Below, in pieces: positions 34,089 through 42,473 of a stretch of 64,000 bases of DNA (within the stretch, counting starts at the first letter, position 1; every line of letters begins with the position of its first letter). Position numbers and translations under genes: made by a program. This DNA comes from Streptomyces sp. DH37. GTDB taxonomy: Bacteria > Actinomycetota > Actinomycetes > Streptomycetales > Streptomycetaceae. The stretch spans positions 21,739-85,738 of the forward strand of contig NZ_JARVKV010000021.1 in NCBI RefSeq assembly GCF_029813835.1. The letters are read 5' to 3'. The notes under the pieces were generated by a model, which saw only the letters and a program-made list of their open reading frames with translations, was not told where the DNA came from and did not search any database.

Positions 34089-34847
34089 TCACACCTTCCG
34101 CACGGTCACGCCGGCCGCCGCCAGCGCACCGGTCTCGTCCTCCGGGGCGCCCTCCTCCGTCACCACCGCGTCGAGCGCCGAGGCCGGCGCGACGAAGGCG
34201 AGGGCGGTGCGGGAGAACTTGGCCGCGTCGGCGACCGCGATCACCCGGCGGGCCGAGGCGATCGCGGCGCGCTTGACCGCGGCGTCGGCGAGGTCGTACG
34301 CGGTCAGCCCGTTCGCCGCGTTCAGCCCGCAGCAGCCGATGACGGCGGTGTCGAAGCGCAGCGAGGCCAGGGACGCCTCGGTCAGCGGGCCGGTCAGCGC
34401 CAGTTCCCCCGGGCGCGGCTCCCCGCCGGGCAGCAGCAGCTTCAGCCGGGGGGCGCCGGTCAGCGCGTTGGCGGCGTGCAGGGACAGCGGCACGACGGTC
34501 AGCCGGCGCTCCGCCAGGACGCGGGCCACCTCCAGGCAGGTCGTGCCGCTGTCGAGGACGACCGACTCGCCGTCGGCGATCAGGCCGGCGGCCTCGGCGG
34601 CGATCCGCCGCTTGGCGTCCGGCCTCTCCAGCTCCCTCAGCCCGAAGGGGGGCTCCTCACCGCGCAGCAGGAGGCTGCTGGCCCCGCCGCGGTACCGTTC
34701 CAGGACGCCCTGGTCCGCCAGGACCTCCAGATCGCGCCGGATGGTCATCTCCGACGCGCCGGTGAGCCCGGCCAGCTCCGCCACGCTCAACTGCCCTGCC
34801 TCGCGCACGGCCTCGGTGATCCGTCTCAGTCGCTCCGCACTCGCCAT
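34089..34847 (-). CDS. DeoR-family transcriptional regulator
   Basis: 252 residues. The N-terminal helix-turn-helix is LSVAELAGLTGASEMTIRRDLEVLADQGVL, followed by the sugar-phosphate-binding DeoR C-terminal domain with ESVVLDSGTTCLEVARVL and DTAVIGCCGLNAANGLTAYD. Such proteins repress sugar or nucleoside genes and release DNA on binding a phosphorylated sugar. ATG 34847 is used; a GTG at 34862 is in frame. It is divergent from the MFS gene at 34921 with a 73-bp AT-richer gap (TTCAAT, GTGTTCAAT repeats), so it probably controls that exporter. Confidence 0.9.
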   Translation of the reverse strand: MASAERLRRITEAVREAGQLSVAELAGLTGASEMTIRRDLEVLADQGVLERYRGGASSLLLRGEEPPFGLRELERPDAKRRIAAEAAGLIADGESVVLDSGTTCLEVARVLAERRLTVVPLSLHAANALTGAPRLKLLLPGGEPRPGELALTGPLTEASLASLRFDTAVIGCCGLNAANGLTAYDLADAAVKRAAIASARRVIAVADAAKFSRTALAFVAPASALDAVVTEEGAPEDETGALAAAGVTVRKV

Positions 34848-34920
34848 ACCGGAATTGAACACACGTGATGTGCGTAATTCAATCTATCGAACAGCGATTT
34901 TGTTTGTTAGGTTCGGGAAC
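34848..34920. promoter_or_regulatory. Divergent DeoR/MFS promoter region
   Basis: 73 bp, AT-richer than its surroundings, with GAATTGAAC (34852-34860) and AATTCAATC (34875-34883) as inverted copies of a TTCAAT element. Such paired sites are expected for DeoR operators. Confidence 0.4.
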
Positions 34921-36216
34921 ATGGAGAGAACGCTGCGGCTCGCTCGGCTGGCCACCTTCGCCTACTTCGGCCTCAACGGCTTCCTGATGGGGATGTGGAT
35001 CGTCCACATCCCCGTCGTGGAGGACCGCGCCGGGGTCAGCCACGCCGTGCTCGGCTGGCTGCTGCTCCTGCTCGGCGGAGGGGCCTTCGCGGGCATGCAG
35101 CTGACCGGGCCGCTGGCCGACCGCTTCGGCGCCCGCCGGGTGGTGCCGCTGAGCGCGGCGCTGTGCAGCGCGTCCCTGGTGCTGCCCGGGCTGGCCGAGG
35201 GGGTCTGGACGCTGGGTGCGGCCCTGCTGCTGTTCGGCGCCGGCAACGGCTGCCTGGACGTCAGCATGAACACCCATGCCGTCCAGGTCGAGCGCGGCTA
35301 CCGGAGGCCCGTCATGTCCGCCTTCCACGCGGTGTTCTCGGTCGGCGGGGTCCTCGCCGCGCTGGTCGGCGCGCGTACCCTCAGCTGGGGCTGGAGCGCG
35401 GCCGCGACCCTCGCCGGGATGAGCGTGCTCGGGCTCGTCGTCGCCGTCCTGGCCGCTCCCGCGCTGCTGCGGCGCGAGCCCCCCGAGCGGTCCCGGGACT
35501 CCTGCTCCCAGACGCCCGAGACGTCCGAGACACCCGCGGCCGGGGCGCGGAACCGGCGCGGAACGCCCGCGCGGATCTGGGCGCTGGCCGCCCTCGCGCT
35601 GATGCTGATGCTCTGCGAGGGCGTCGCCAACGACTGGAGCGTGCTCGCCATGCGGGACGTCCTGGGCGCGCCCGCCGCCACCGCCGCCCTCGCCTACGGC
35701 GCCTTCGCCACCGCCATGACCGTCGGTCGTCTGCTCACCGACCGGGTGGTCGCGCGCTTCGGCCCGGTCGCCGTCGTCCGCTACGGAGCCCTCCTGGCCG
35801 CGTTCGGCCTCACGGCGGTGGTGTTCTCCCCGTGGATCCCCCTGGCCCTGGCCGGCTGGACGGTCTTCGGCGTCGGGCTGTCCGGCTGCGTGCCCCAGCT
35901 CTTCAGCGCCGCCGGCCACGCCGATCCGGACGCCGCCGGGGCCAACGTCTCGCGGGTGGCCGGGCTCGGCTACCTCGGCATGCTCGCCGGGCCCGCCGTC
36001 ATCGGGCCGCTCACCCATCTCGTCCCGCTGAACGTCGCCTTCCTGCTGCCCGTGGTCCTGTGCGTCGTGGCGGCCGGCACGGCCGGGATCCTGCGCACCG
36101 GGCCCGGGAAGGCGGCCGGGAAAGACGGAGAAACCGGGAAAACCGGGAAAACCGGGGAAGGGGCGCCCGGCAGGGAGCGGGCCGGAGCCGCCGGGATCTC
36201 CGGGGCGGCCGACTGA
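34921..36216 (+). CDS. MFS transporter
   Basis: 431 residues with about twelve hydrophobic segments. The first (LATFAYFGLNGFLMGMWIVHIPVV) and the A-loop GPLADRFGARR are typical of MFS proteins of the sugar/drug-efflux branch. A hydrophilic central loop (about 185-222) divides the halves and the C-terminal tail has an odd GKDGETGKTGKTGEG stretch. Probably an exporter of a small polar compound or sugar derivative. Divergent from and likely regulated by the adjacent DeoR protein. Confidence 0.85.
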   Translation: MERTLRLARLATFAYFGLNGFLMGMWIVHIPVVEDRAGVSHAVLGWLLLLLGGGAFAGMQLTGPLADRFGARRVVPLSAALCSASLVLPGLAEGVWTLGAALLLFGAGNGCLDVSMNTHAVQVERGYRRPVMSAFHAVFSVGGVLAALVGARTLSWGWSAAATLAGMSVLGLVVAVLAAPALLRREPPERSRDSCSQTPETSETPAAGARNRRGTPARIWALAALALMLMLCEGVANDWSVLAMRDVLGAPAATAALAYGAFATAMTVGRLLTDRVVARFGPVAVVRYGALLAAFGLTAVVFSPWIPLALAGWTVFGVGLSGCVPQLFSAAGHADPDAAGANVSRVAGLGYLGMLAGPAVIGPLTHLVPLNVAFLLPVVLCVVAAGTAGILRTGPGKAAGKDGETGKTGKTGEGAPGRERAGAAGISGAAD

Positions 36217-36664
36217 CGTTCCCCGCGGGGCCGGGTGGGGACGCCCGCGGCGCAACCGGCCCCGGTCCCGTCCGGGGCGGGACTCCCGCCGCGGACGATC
36301 CGCCGGACGGAGCGGAGCGGGCAGGCGCCCCCGTCCGTCGGCGCCGGGGGAACCGGCCGCCGGGCGAACCGGCCGATTCCCCGGAAGGGAACCCTGCGCA
36401 TCGGCATCCGCACGCACCGGCGTCTTCCCTCCCCCTTTTATCCGGCCCCCGGAATCCGCTCTCCGTTTCCTCTCCCGATTTCCGGCACCCGGATTCCCGC
36501 GGCGTTCCGCTCGGCCTCGTCCGGGGAAAGGATCACACCGGGCGGAGCGGTCCCCCGGAAAAGTGACGCGCGCCATTTCCCGCGGTGCGGCAGGCGTGGA
36601 TGATGAGGGCGTCCCCACCGGCCGCACGGCCGGTGGACCCCCGTCGACCGGGAGTCGGTCCGCC
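36217..36664. other. Gap without a supported gene
   Basis: 448 bp. The first half is Streptomyces-like GC-rich DNA with no frame that resembles a protein. The second half (36420-36560) is AT-richer (CTTTTATCC, GATTTCC) and may carry the promoter of the small gene that follows. Confidence 0.4.
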
Positions 36665-36805
36665 ATGGCAGAACACGTGCACGTACGCCTCAACCACGGG
36701 CTGGAGGTGTCCGAGGAGGGCGATCTGATCGAGCTGTCCCGCTGCCGGTGCGGAGCCACCTGGAGGAGGACCTACCGGGCGGACGAGGCCGAGCCCGGGC
36801 AGTGA
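36665..36805 (+). CDS. Small CxC-containing protein, unknown function
   Basis: 46 residues: MAEHVHVRLNHGLEVSEEGD then IELSRCRCGATWRRTYRADE. The CRC pair after a hydrophobic strand looks like half of a zinc ribbon. The start at 36665 has GGGAG upstream. Proteins of this size and pattern are common in Streptomyces and uncharacterised. Convergent with the DUF3140 gene. Confidence 0.6.
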   Translation: MAEHVHVRLNHGLEVSEEGDLIELSRCRCGATWRRTYRADEAEPGQ

Positions 36806-36846
36806 TCCCCAGGGGGTGATTCCCGGGCGGCGGGAGCCGGCGGGCG

Positions 36847-37191
36847 TCAGCCGTCCTTGAGGGGGTCGTGTCCCCAGTTCATCAGGGAGTGGCGCCAGGT
36901 GGTGTCGGCGATGTCGCCGGAGGGCCGCTGGGCCAGGTGCCGCTTGATGTAGCCGGTCACCTTGCGCATGTGGGCCAGGTCGTCGTCGCTGAGGTCGGAC
37001 TTCGGGGTCCGCAGCAACTCGACGATGCGGCGGCCGGAGGCGTGGCCGGTGCTCTCCCCGCCGTCCCGGTGCTGCCCGGCGGCCTTGGACTCCTCCCGCT
37101 CCAGCCAGTCCTGGAGCTGCTTGGGGGTGAGGTTGACCAGTTCGCCGAACTCGGCGACGGTCCCCTCGCGGTCGTCGCGGTGCTCAGTCAT
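36847..37191 (-). CDS. DUF3140 protein
   Basis: 114 residues: VAEFGELVNLTPKQLQDWLEREESK and a C-terminal KVTGYIKRHLAQRPSGDI with TTWRHSLMNWGHDPLK. This arrangement matches the DUF3140 family of small actinobacterial proteins, which often occur beside the Tudor-like DUF2945 as here. They may bind DNA or RNA; no reaction is known. Its start overlaps the end of the upstream gene by 8 bp. Confidence 0.8.
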   Translation of the reverse strand: MTEHRDDREGTVAEFGELVNLTPKQLQDWLEREESKAAGQHRDGGESTGHASGRRIVELLRTPKSDLSDDDLAHMRKVTGYIKRHLAQRPSGDIADTTWRHSLMNWGHDPLKDG

Positions 37192-37417
37192 CCCCGGACC
37201 CCTCCTCGCGCAGGGCGTCGGGGCGGTGGACCGCCCGGCCGCCGGACTTCTCGCTGCGGACCTGGTACTGGGGGTCGTCGGGGGAGGCGTCCACGGTGCG
37301 CCCGCCGGCCTCGGTGCGGGAGGTGATCTCCTTCTCGACCCGGCCGGTGGCCTCGCTTCCGTGGCTCTTCCAGGAAACCCTGTCTCCCTCGCGGAATTTC
37401 CCTTTCTTCTTCGCCAT
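37184..37417 (-). CDS. DUF2945 (HVA Tudor-like) protein
   Basis: 77 residues starting MAKKKGKFREGDRVSWKSHG, then SEATGRVEKEITSRTEAGGR and YQVRSEKSGGRAVHRPDALRE. This is the short SH3-like barrel of DUF2945. AGGAGGAGAAGG lies directly upstream of the ATG. Co-translated with the DUF3140 gene. The function is not known; a nucleic-acid or protein-tail binding module is the usual inference. Confidence 0.85.
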   Translation of the reverse strand: MAKKKGKFREGDRVSWKSHGSEATGRVEKEITSRTEAGGRTVDASPDDPQYQVRSEKSGGRAVHRPDALREEGSGDD

Positions 37418-37619
37418 CCTTCTCCTCCTGCGGAGAGTGGGCGGGTGGGCGGACGGAATTCCTCGCCCATCCTCATGGTATCGGTTTCGCGTCGTTCCAC
37501 TACCGCGGAGCCGCCGCCCGCCCACGGCGCACCGGTGGGCGGGCGGCGGAAGGAGGGGGGATCGGCGGGGCCGTGCGCGCATGCGGCGGGGGAACTCCCT
37601 GCCGCGCGGGAGACGCCCC

Positions 37620-39548
37620 TCAGCGCGGGTCCCCGTCCCGGAGGTTCCGCGTCCCCGCCCGCCCGGTGCCGTCCCGCCGCGGCTCACCGGGGAGCGGGCC
37701 GGGCAGCTGGGTGGCCGCGAGGTCGCGGTAGAGGGCGTCGGCGGCCAGCAGTTCGGCGTGGGTGCCCACCGCCCTGACCGTTCCCTCCTCCATGACCACG
37801 ATCCGGTCGGCCGCGGTCACGGTGGACAGGCGGTGGGCCACCACCAGCACGGTCGTGCTCCGGGCGGCGTCGGCGACGGTCTCCCGCAGCGCGGCCTCGT
37901 TGGCCGCGTCGAGCTGCGAGGTGGCCTCGTCCAGGAGCAGCAGCCGGGGAGCGCGCAACAGAGCGCGCGCGATGGCGACGCGCTGCCGCTCACCCCCCGA
38001 GAGCCGGTCGCCCCGGTGGCCGACCGGGGTGTCCAGGCCCTGCGGCAGCCGGGCCACCAGGGCCTCCAGCCGGGTCCGGCGCAGCACGTCGTCCACCTGC
38101 CGCCGATCGGCCGCCGGGACGCCGAACAGCAGGTTGTCGCGGAGGGTACCGGCGAGGACGGGGCAGTCCTGCTCCACGTACCCGATGGCGGCTCGCAGCT
38201 CGGCCAGCGGCCAGTCCCGTACGTCCCGGCCGTCGAGCAGGACGCGTCCGGCGTCCGGCTCGTGGAAGCGCTCGACGAGCGAGAAGACGGTGGTCTTGCC
38301 CGCGCCCGAGGGCCCGACGAGGGCCGTCATGCCCCGGGCCGGGACGGTGAAGCTCACCCCGCGGTGCACGGGCGGCAGCCCGGCCCGGTAGGAGAAGCCG
38401 ACCCGGTCGAAGACCACCGAGGCCGGACCCGGGCGGTCCGGGCCGGCGGGGACGGGAACCGGGGCGGCGTCCACGCGCTCGGCGGGCATCCGCTCCACCT
38501 CCCGCAGGCGCAGGGCCGCGGCGGCGCCCCTCTGGAACTGCCCGACGGTGTCGACGAGTTGGTGGACGCGCGGGGCCAGCGAGAAGAGGTAGAGCAGGAA
38601 GGCGACCAGGGTGGAGACGCTCGTCTCCCCCGAGGCCACCCGCGCCCCGCCCACCCCCAGCACCGCCAGGAAGGCCACCTGCACGGCCACCCCTCCCGCG
38701 GTGGCGGAGACGGCCTCCCAGCCCGCGGCGCGGACGCCCGCCCGGCGGGCGTCCGCCGCCGCCGCGTGCAGGCGGGCGGTCTCCTGCCGCTCCGCGCCCG
38801 CCGCCTTGACGGTGCGGAAGGCGCCGAGCGCGCGTTCGAGGGCGGCGCCCATGGCGCCGACCGCCTCCTGCGCCTGCCGGCCGGCGCGGCCGATCCGCGG
38901 CGCGACCACCGCCACCGAGGCGGCGACGAGCACGAGTGCGCCGAGGGTGACGCCCAGCAGCACGAGGTCCAGCAGGCCCATCAGGACGACGGTCGCGAGG
39001 AGGACCAGCGTGCCGACGACGGCCGAGGCCACCGCCTGGGCGGCGGTCCGGCTCAGGACGGTGGTGTCGGACGTGGCGCGGGAGATGAGGTCGCCGGGCT
39101 CGGTGCGCTCCACCGCCGGTACGCGCAGCCGCAGCAGGTGCGCGGTGAGCTGCCGCCGGACGGTGTGGACGACGGCCTCCCCGGTCCGCTCCAGGACGTA
39201 CTGCCCCGCGGCGGCCAGCACGGCGCCGGCCAGCACCAGCGCGCTGAGCAGCACTATCGGGCCGACCGCCGTCCGCCCGGCGCCCAGCTCGTCCACCAGC
39301 CGCTTGGCGGCCAGCGGCTGGACCAGGGCGAGCAGGCCGCCGAGCAGGCCGAGCGCCGCGCCGGCGAGGACGCCGGCGCGCTGCGGGCGCAGCCGGTCGG
39401 TGAGCGCGCGGCGGCCGGACGGGTCCCCGCCGAGGCGGCCGGTGAGCCACCGGGGCCGGACCGCGCCCGTCCCCCCGGACTCCTCCGTCTCCCCGTCGTG
39501 GACGGCGCCCGCCGGGGTCGGAGCCGGGGACGCGGTCTGCGCGGTCAT
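37620..39548 (-). CDS. Lasso peptide ABC exporter (membrane and ATPase domains fused)
   Basis: 642 residues. A hydrophilic N-terminus (1-50) precedes a six-helix ABC membrane domain (about 55-335). The ATPase domain follows: Walker A VGPSGAGKTT, Q-loop-type IGYVEQDCPVLAGTL, signature LSGGERQRVAIARALL, Walker B LLLLDEATSQLD and the switch histidine in VVAHRLSTV. Homodimeric transporters of this type export and give immunity to mature lasso peptides. It is the last gene of the A-C-B1-B2-D run, 5 bp after B2. Confidence 0.92.
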   Translation of the reverse strand: MTAQTASPAPTPAGAVHDGETEESGGTGAVRPRWLTGRLGGDPSGRRALTDRLRPQRAGVLAGAALGLLGGLLALVQPLAAKRLVDELGAGRTAVGPIVLLSALVLAGAVLAAAGQYVLERTGEAVVHTVRRQLTAHLLRLRVPAVERTEPGDLISRATSDTTVLSRTAAQAVASAVVGTLVLLATVVLMGLLDLVLLGVTLGALVLVAASVAVVAPRIGRAGRQAQEAVGAMGAALERALGAFRTVKAAGAERQETARLHAAAADARRAGVRAAGWEAVSATAGGVAVQVAFLAVLGVGGARVASGETSVSTLVAFLLYLFSLAPRVHQLVDTVGQFQRGAAAALRLREVERMPAERVDAAPVPVPAGPDRPGPASVVFDRVGFSYRAGLPPVHRGVSFTVPARGMTALVGPSGAGKTTVFSLVERFHEPDAGRVLLDGRDVRDWPLAELRAAIGYVEQDCPVLAGTLRDNLLFGVPAADRRQVDDVLRRTRLEALVARLPQGLDTPVGHRGDRLSGGERQRVAIARALLRAPRLLLLDEATSQLDAANEAALRETVADAARSTTVLVVAHRLSTVTAADRIVVMEEGTVRAVGTHAELLAADALYRDLAATQLPGPLPGEPRRDGTGRAGTRNLRDGDPR

Positions 39549-39553
39549 CGGCC

Positions 39554-39970
39554 TCACTCCACGCTGATGAAGCGCCGGTAGTAGTCGGCCGGGCAGCCCT
39601 CGCCCACGAGGACCCCCTCGGCCTCCACCCAGGCGTGCGCGGCGAAGGGCGGCCTGGCACGCACCCCCACGCACCACACGGGCCACCGGCCGCGCACGCG
39701 GCACAGCAGCACGGTGGCCAGCGAGCGCGGCAGGCAGCCGCGCTGCCCGCCGCAGGCCAGGCTCACCGCGGTCACCGTCTCCCGGGCCGCCGCCGCCTCC
39801 TCCAGGGTCGCCGGACGGGCGCCGCGCCGCAGCCGGGCGAGGACGGCCCGGATGCGGCTGGGCGGCTGGGTGGCCAGCAGATGGGCGCATCCCACGGCCA
39901 GACGCGCCACCAGGCGGTCCGCCAGGGGGACGGAACGGGGATCGTACGGAACCGCTTCGGGGGTCGACAT
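39554..39970 (-). CDS. Lasso peptide B2 protein (transglutaminase-like leader peptidase)
   Basis: 138 residues. The catalytic cysteine is Cys79 in GGQRGCLPRSLA and the histidine His112 in AAHAWVE, followed by acidic residues that complete the triad; the end is GCPADYYRRFISVE. It cuts the leader from the core before or during macrolactam closure and works with the B1 recognition protein. Split B1/B2 genes are the usual actinobacterial arrangement. Confidence 0.92.
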   Translation of the reverse strand: MSTPEAVPYDPRSVPLADRLVARLAVGCAHLLATQPPSRIRAVLARLRRGARPATLEEAAAARETVTAVSLACGGQRGCLPRSLATVLLCRVRGRWPVWCVGVRARPPFAAHAWVEAEGVLVGEGCPADYYRRFISVE

Positions 39971-40031
39971 CCTCTCCTCTTCTCAGCTTCTCGGCTCGCT
40001 CGGCTGTCACCGGCACGCCGCCGGCGCCCGG

Positions 40032-40289
40032 CTACTCCGCGACGAGCCGCGCGGCGCGCAGCTCGCCGAGGATGCGGGCCACGTCCTCCTCGGCCTCCTC
40101 CGGGCCCACGTCGTACTCGCCGGTGAGGGCCGTCGCCGCCTGCCGGGCGGACCGGCCGTCCAGCAGCGCCCGCAGCACGGCGGCCGCGGTGGGGTTGAGG
40201 GTCCAGTACTCCCCGCTGCGCTGGTCGAGCAGGGTGCTTCCGTACTCGGTGTCGGCCATCAGCACACCGGGGCGCAGGGTGAGGGGCAT
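40032..40289 (-). CDS. Lasso peptide B1 protein (PqqD-like RiPP recognition element)
   Basis: 85 residues of the winged-helix RRE fold: LRPGVLMADTEYGSTLLDQR, GEYWTLNPTAAAVLRALLDG and the C-terminal helix EEAEEDVARILGELRAARLV. It binds the YxxPxLxxxGxF motif of the precursor leader and hands the peptide to B2 and C. It sits between C and B2. Confidence 0.93.
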   Translation of the reverse strand: MPLTLRPGVLMADTEYGSTLLDQRSGEYWTLNPTAAAVLRALLDGRSARQAATALTGEYDVGPEEAEEDVARILGELRAARLVAE

Positions 40290-40363
40290 GGGGTCTTCCT
40301 TCCATGTGGGCCGTCCGGGCCGTCCGGGTCCGCCGGAGCGGCCGGAGCGGCCGGGACGGCGGG

Positions 40364-42214
40364 TCAGGGGGTCGTCCGGGGCGGGGCGGTCGCGCCCTCG
40401 CGGGACCGCAGCCACACCTCGCAGGCGACGGTCGGGTGGAGCAGTTCGCTCTCCGCCTCCGGCGACAGCGGGCGGCCGCACCACCGGCGCAGCTCGGTGA
40501 CGTCGACCAGGCCCATCCGCCCCAGGCGGGAGTCCTCGCACAGGGCCAGCAACTGGTCGCGGTGGCGGCGCAGGCCGACCTCCTCCTCCAGGGTGGCGTT
40601 GGCCTTGGTGGCGCGCGTACGGCTCGCCTCGGGCACGATGCCGCGCGTGGCCTCCACGATCAGCGGCTTGTACCGGTAGGGCGTGACCCGCTCGAGCGGC
40701 CGTACGGCGAGGCAGGTCTCGACGATCCGGTCGTCGTAGTACGGCGCCGCGCAGACCACCCCCAGCGGCTCGGCCATCTGGCCGATGTGGCGGGCGAAAC
40801 GGGAGACGAGGTCCATGGTGGCCATCTCCCGGTGCGCTCCGTGACCCCTGCCCGGAGCCAGGGGCTCGGCGGCGGGCGCCTCGGCGAGGACGAGCTCGCG
40901 CACGGCGTCGGCGGCGTCGGGCGTCGCCCACGGGGGCAGCCGGGGCGAGGGGGACCACTCCAGCAGCGGCTCCCGCTCCGGCGGCGGGGGCCTCCGCAGG
41001 TCCGCCGCCGCCTTCCTCAGCCAGGCCGGGTAGCTCCGCCGGTCGAGGAGCTGGTGCAGCACGCGGCGGCGGGACCAGCCGTACTTGGCGGTGTAGCCCC
41101 GCAGCCGCCGCAGGGCCGCCAGGGGATGCGTGCGGACCATCGCGTGCAGGTGCGCCGCGGCCCCTCCGAGGAGTTCGTCGCCGCCCAGGCCGGTCAGGTG
41201 CAGGGTGGAGCCCCGCTCGGCGGCCATCTCCAGCAGACTCATCCGGCGGTTGCGGTCGACGGCCATCAGACAGGGGGCGTCCAGGTGGTCGCCGAGCGTG
41301 CCGAGGCCTTCGTAGGTCAGGGGCACCCGCTCGGCCGGCACCAGGTGGTGCTCCACGTTCCCCAGGGCGGCCACCGTACGGCGGGCCCAGTGCACGTCGT
41401 CGCCGAGCGGGTCGTGGGTCGCGGCGGTGTAGGCGACCACCTCGGCCGTTCCGCGGGCGGCCGCGCAGCAGACGGCCGTCGAGTCCAGCCCGCCGAGATC
41501 CGCCGTCACCAGGGCGCGGCCCCGGGTGCGCACGTCCACGGCGGCGGTCAGTTCCTCCGCCAGCGCCGCGGCGCCCTCGGCCAGGGGGACGTCCGGTTCC
41601 GGCGCGGTCCAGCGGCGGGTCCGCCGCGCGGGGCCGTCGGGGGGGATGAGCAGGGAGTGGTCGCCCGGAAGGCGCTCCACCCCGTGCCACAGGGGCTGCC
41701 CGGACAGCGGGTGCAGCAGACCCAGGGTCAGCAGCTGCGCGGCCAGGCGCCGTTCGTCCAGCTCCGCGCCCAGGAGTTCGGCCACCACGTCCGCGCGGTC
41801 GCCGGCCACCGTCACCGGGCCGGTGCGGCCGTGGAAGACCCGCCGCATCCCGGCCACGCCGCCCCGCATCCGGACCCGGCCGGCGGCGCTCGCGACCACG
41901 TGGAAACTGCCGGGCCACGCCGCCGTGAGCCTGTCGAGCGCGGCCGGGGACTCCCGCGCGCCCGCCGCGGCCCGGGACGCCTCACCGGCGGTGACCCGGT
42001 GCTCGCCGAGCACCGCCACCCGCGCGTCGGCGCACTCCCCGACCGTCAGCTCGCCCCGCGCCCAGCGGCCCAACACCCAGGGGCGGCCCGAGTGGTGTCT
42101 CAACTCCCCGGACGCATGGGTCCGGGCACGCCCGGCGAGCCCGGCCGCCGCGTCGCTGTCGGGCAGGACGACGAACCACCTGGATGCCAGGGCCGGGGAG
42201 ACGAGGTCGCCCAT
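40364..42214 (-). CDS. Lasso cyclase (asparagine synthetase-like C protein)
   Basis: 616 residues. The C-terminal half has the ATP pyrophosphatase loop in ADLGGLDSTAVCC and the second nucleotide/magnesium segment LTGLGGDELLGG, as in asparagine synthetase B. The N-terminal half is a degenerate glutaminase-like domain that starts with Met-Gly rather than Cys. The enzyme adenylates the ring Asp/Glu side chain and closes it on the N-terminus of the core. ATG 42214, GGAGG upstream. It follows the precursor gene after a strong hairpin. Confidence 0.92.
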   Translation of the reverse strand: MGDLVSPALASRWFVVLPDSDAAAGLAGRARTHASGELRHHSGRPWVLGRWARGELTVGECADARVAVLGEHRVTAGEASRAAAGARESPAALDRLTAAWPGSFHVVASAAGRVRMRGGVAGMRRVFHGRTGPVTVAGDRADVVAELLGAELDERRLAAQLLTLGLLHPLSGQPLWHGVERLPGDHSLLIPPDGPARRTRRWTAPEPDVPLAEGAAALAEELTAAVDVRTRGRALVTADLGGLDSTAVCCAAARGTAEVVAYTAATHDPLGDDVHWARRTVAALGNVEHHLVPAERVPLTYEGLGTLGDHLDAPCLMAVDRNRRMSLLEMAAERGSTLHLTGLGGDELLGGAAAHLHAMVRTHPLAALRRLRGYTAKYGWSRRRVLHQLLDRRSYPAWLRKAAADLRRPPPPEREPLLEWSPSPRLPPWATPDAADAVRELVLAEAPAAEPLAPGRGHGAHREMATMDLVSRFARHIGQMAEPLGVVCAAPYYDDRIVETCLAVRPLERVTPYRYKPLIVEATRGIVPEASRTRATKANATLEEEVGLRRHRDQLLALCEDSRLGRMGLVDVTELRRWCGRPLSPEAESELLHPTVACEVWLRSREGATAPPRTTP

Positions 42215-42288
42215 GAACGTACACACCTCCGGTCGGTGCCGCGGGACGGGTGTCGCCTGGAAGGGGGGCTGGAAGGAGGCTGGAAGGA

Positions 42289-42326
42289 GGGCGGCCGGGC
42301 GGCGGCACGCCGCCGTCCGGCCGCCC
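42289..42326 (-). terminator. Attenuator hairpin between the lasso precursor and cyclase genes
   Basis: GGGCGGCCGG (42289-42298) pairs with CCGGCCGCCC (42317-42326), with an inner GCGGCGG/CCGCCG stem. It stands 37 bp after the precursor stop. Partial termination here would give many more precursor transcripts than enzyme transcripts, as is usual in RiPP operons. Repeated CTTCCAGC blocks follow in the mRNA (42248-42289). Confidence 0.6.
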
Positions 42327-42362
42327 GGCCGACCGCCGGCGGGTCTTCCGCCGGCGGGCCCG

Positions 42363-42473
42363 TCAGAGCAGCTGCTTGCCGCCGAGCAGGTCCTTCGGGC
42401 CCGAGCCCGTCGCGCCGGTGGTCTTGCGGAAGCCGCCGGCCTTGGCGAGGGTGGGACGCTCGTAAGCGCGCAT
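42363..42473 (-). CDS. Lasso peptide precursor
   Basis: 36 residues. The leader (MRAYERPTLAKAGGFRKTT) has the YxxPxLxxxGxF recognition motif and Thr at position -2. The core is GATGSGPKDLLGGKQLL, with a Gly1-Asp9 macrolactam ring expected and an eight-residue tail. A cut one residue later (Ala1-Asp8) is also compatible with the Thr-2 rule. There are no cysteines, so it is class II. The start at 42473 has AGAAAGGAAATC upstream. Too short for routine gene finding but certain from motif and context. Confidence 0.92.
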   Translation of the reverse strand: MRAYERPTLAKAGGFRKTTGATGSGPKDLLGGKQLL

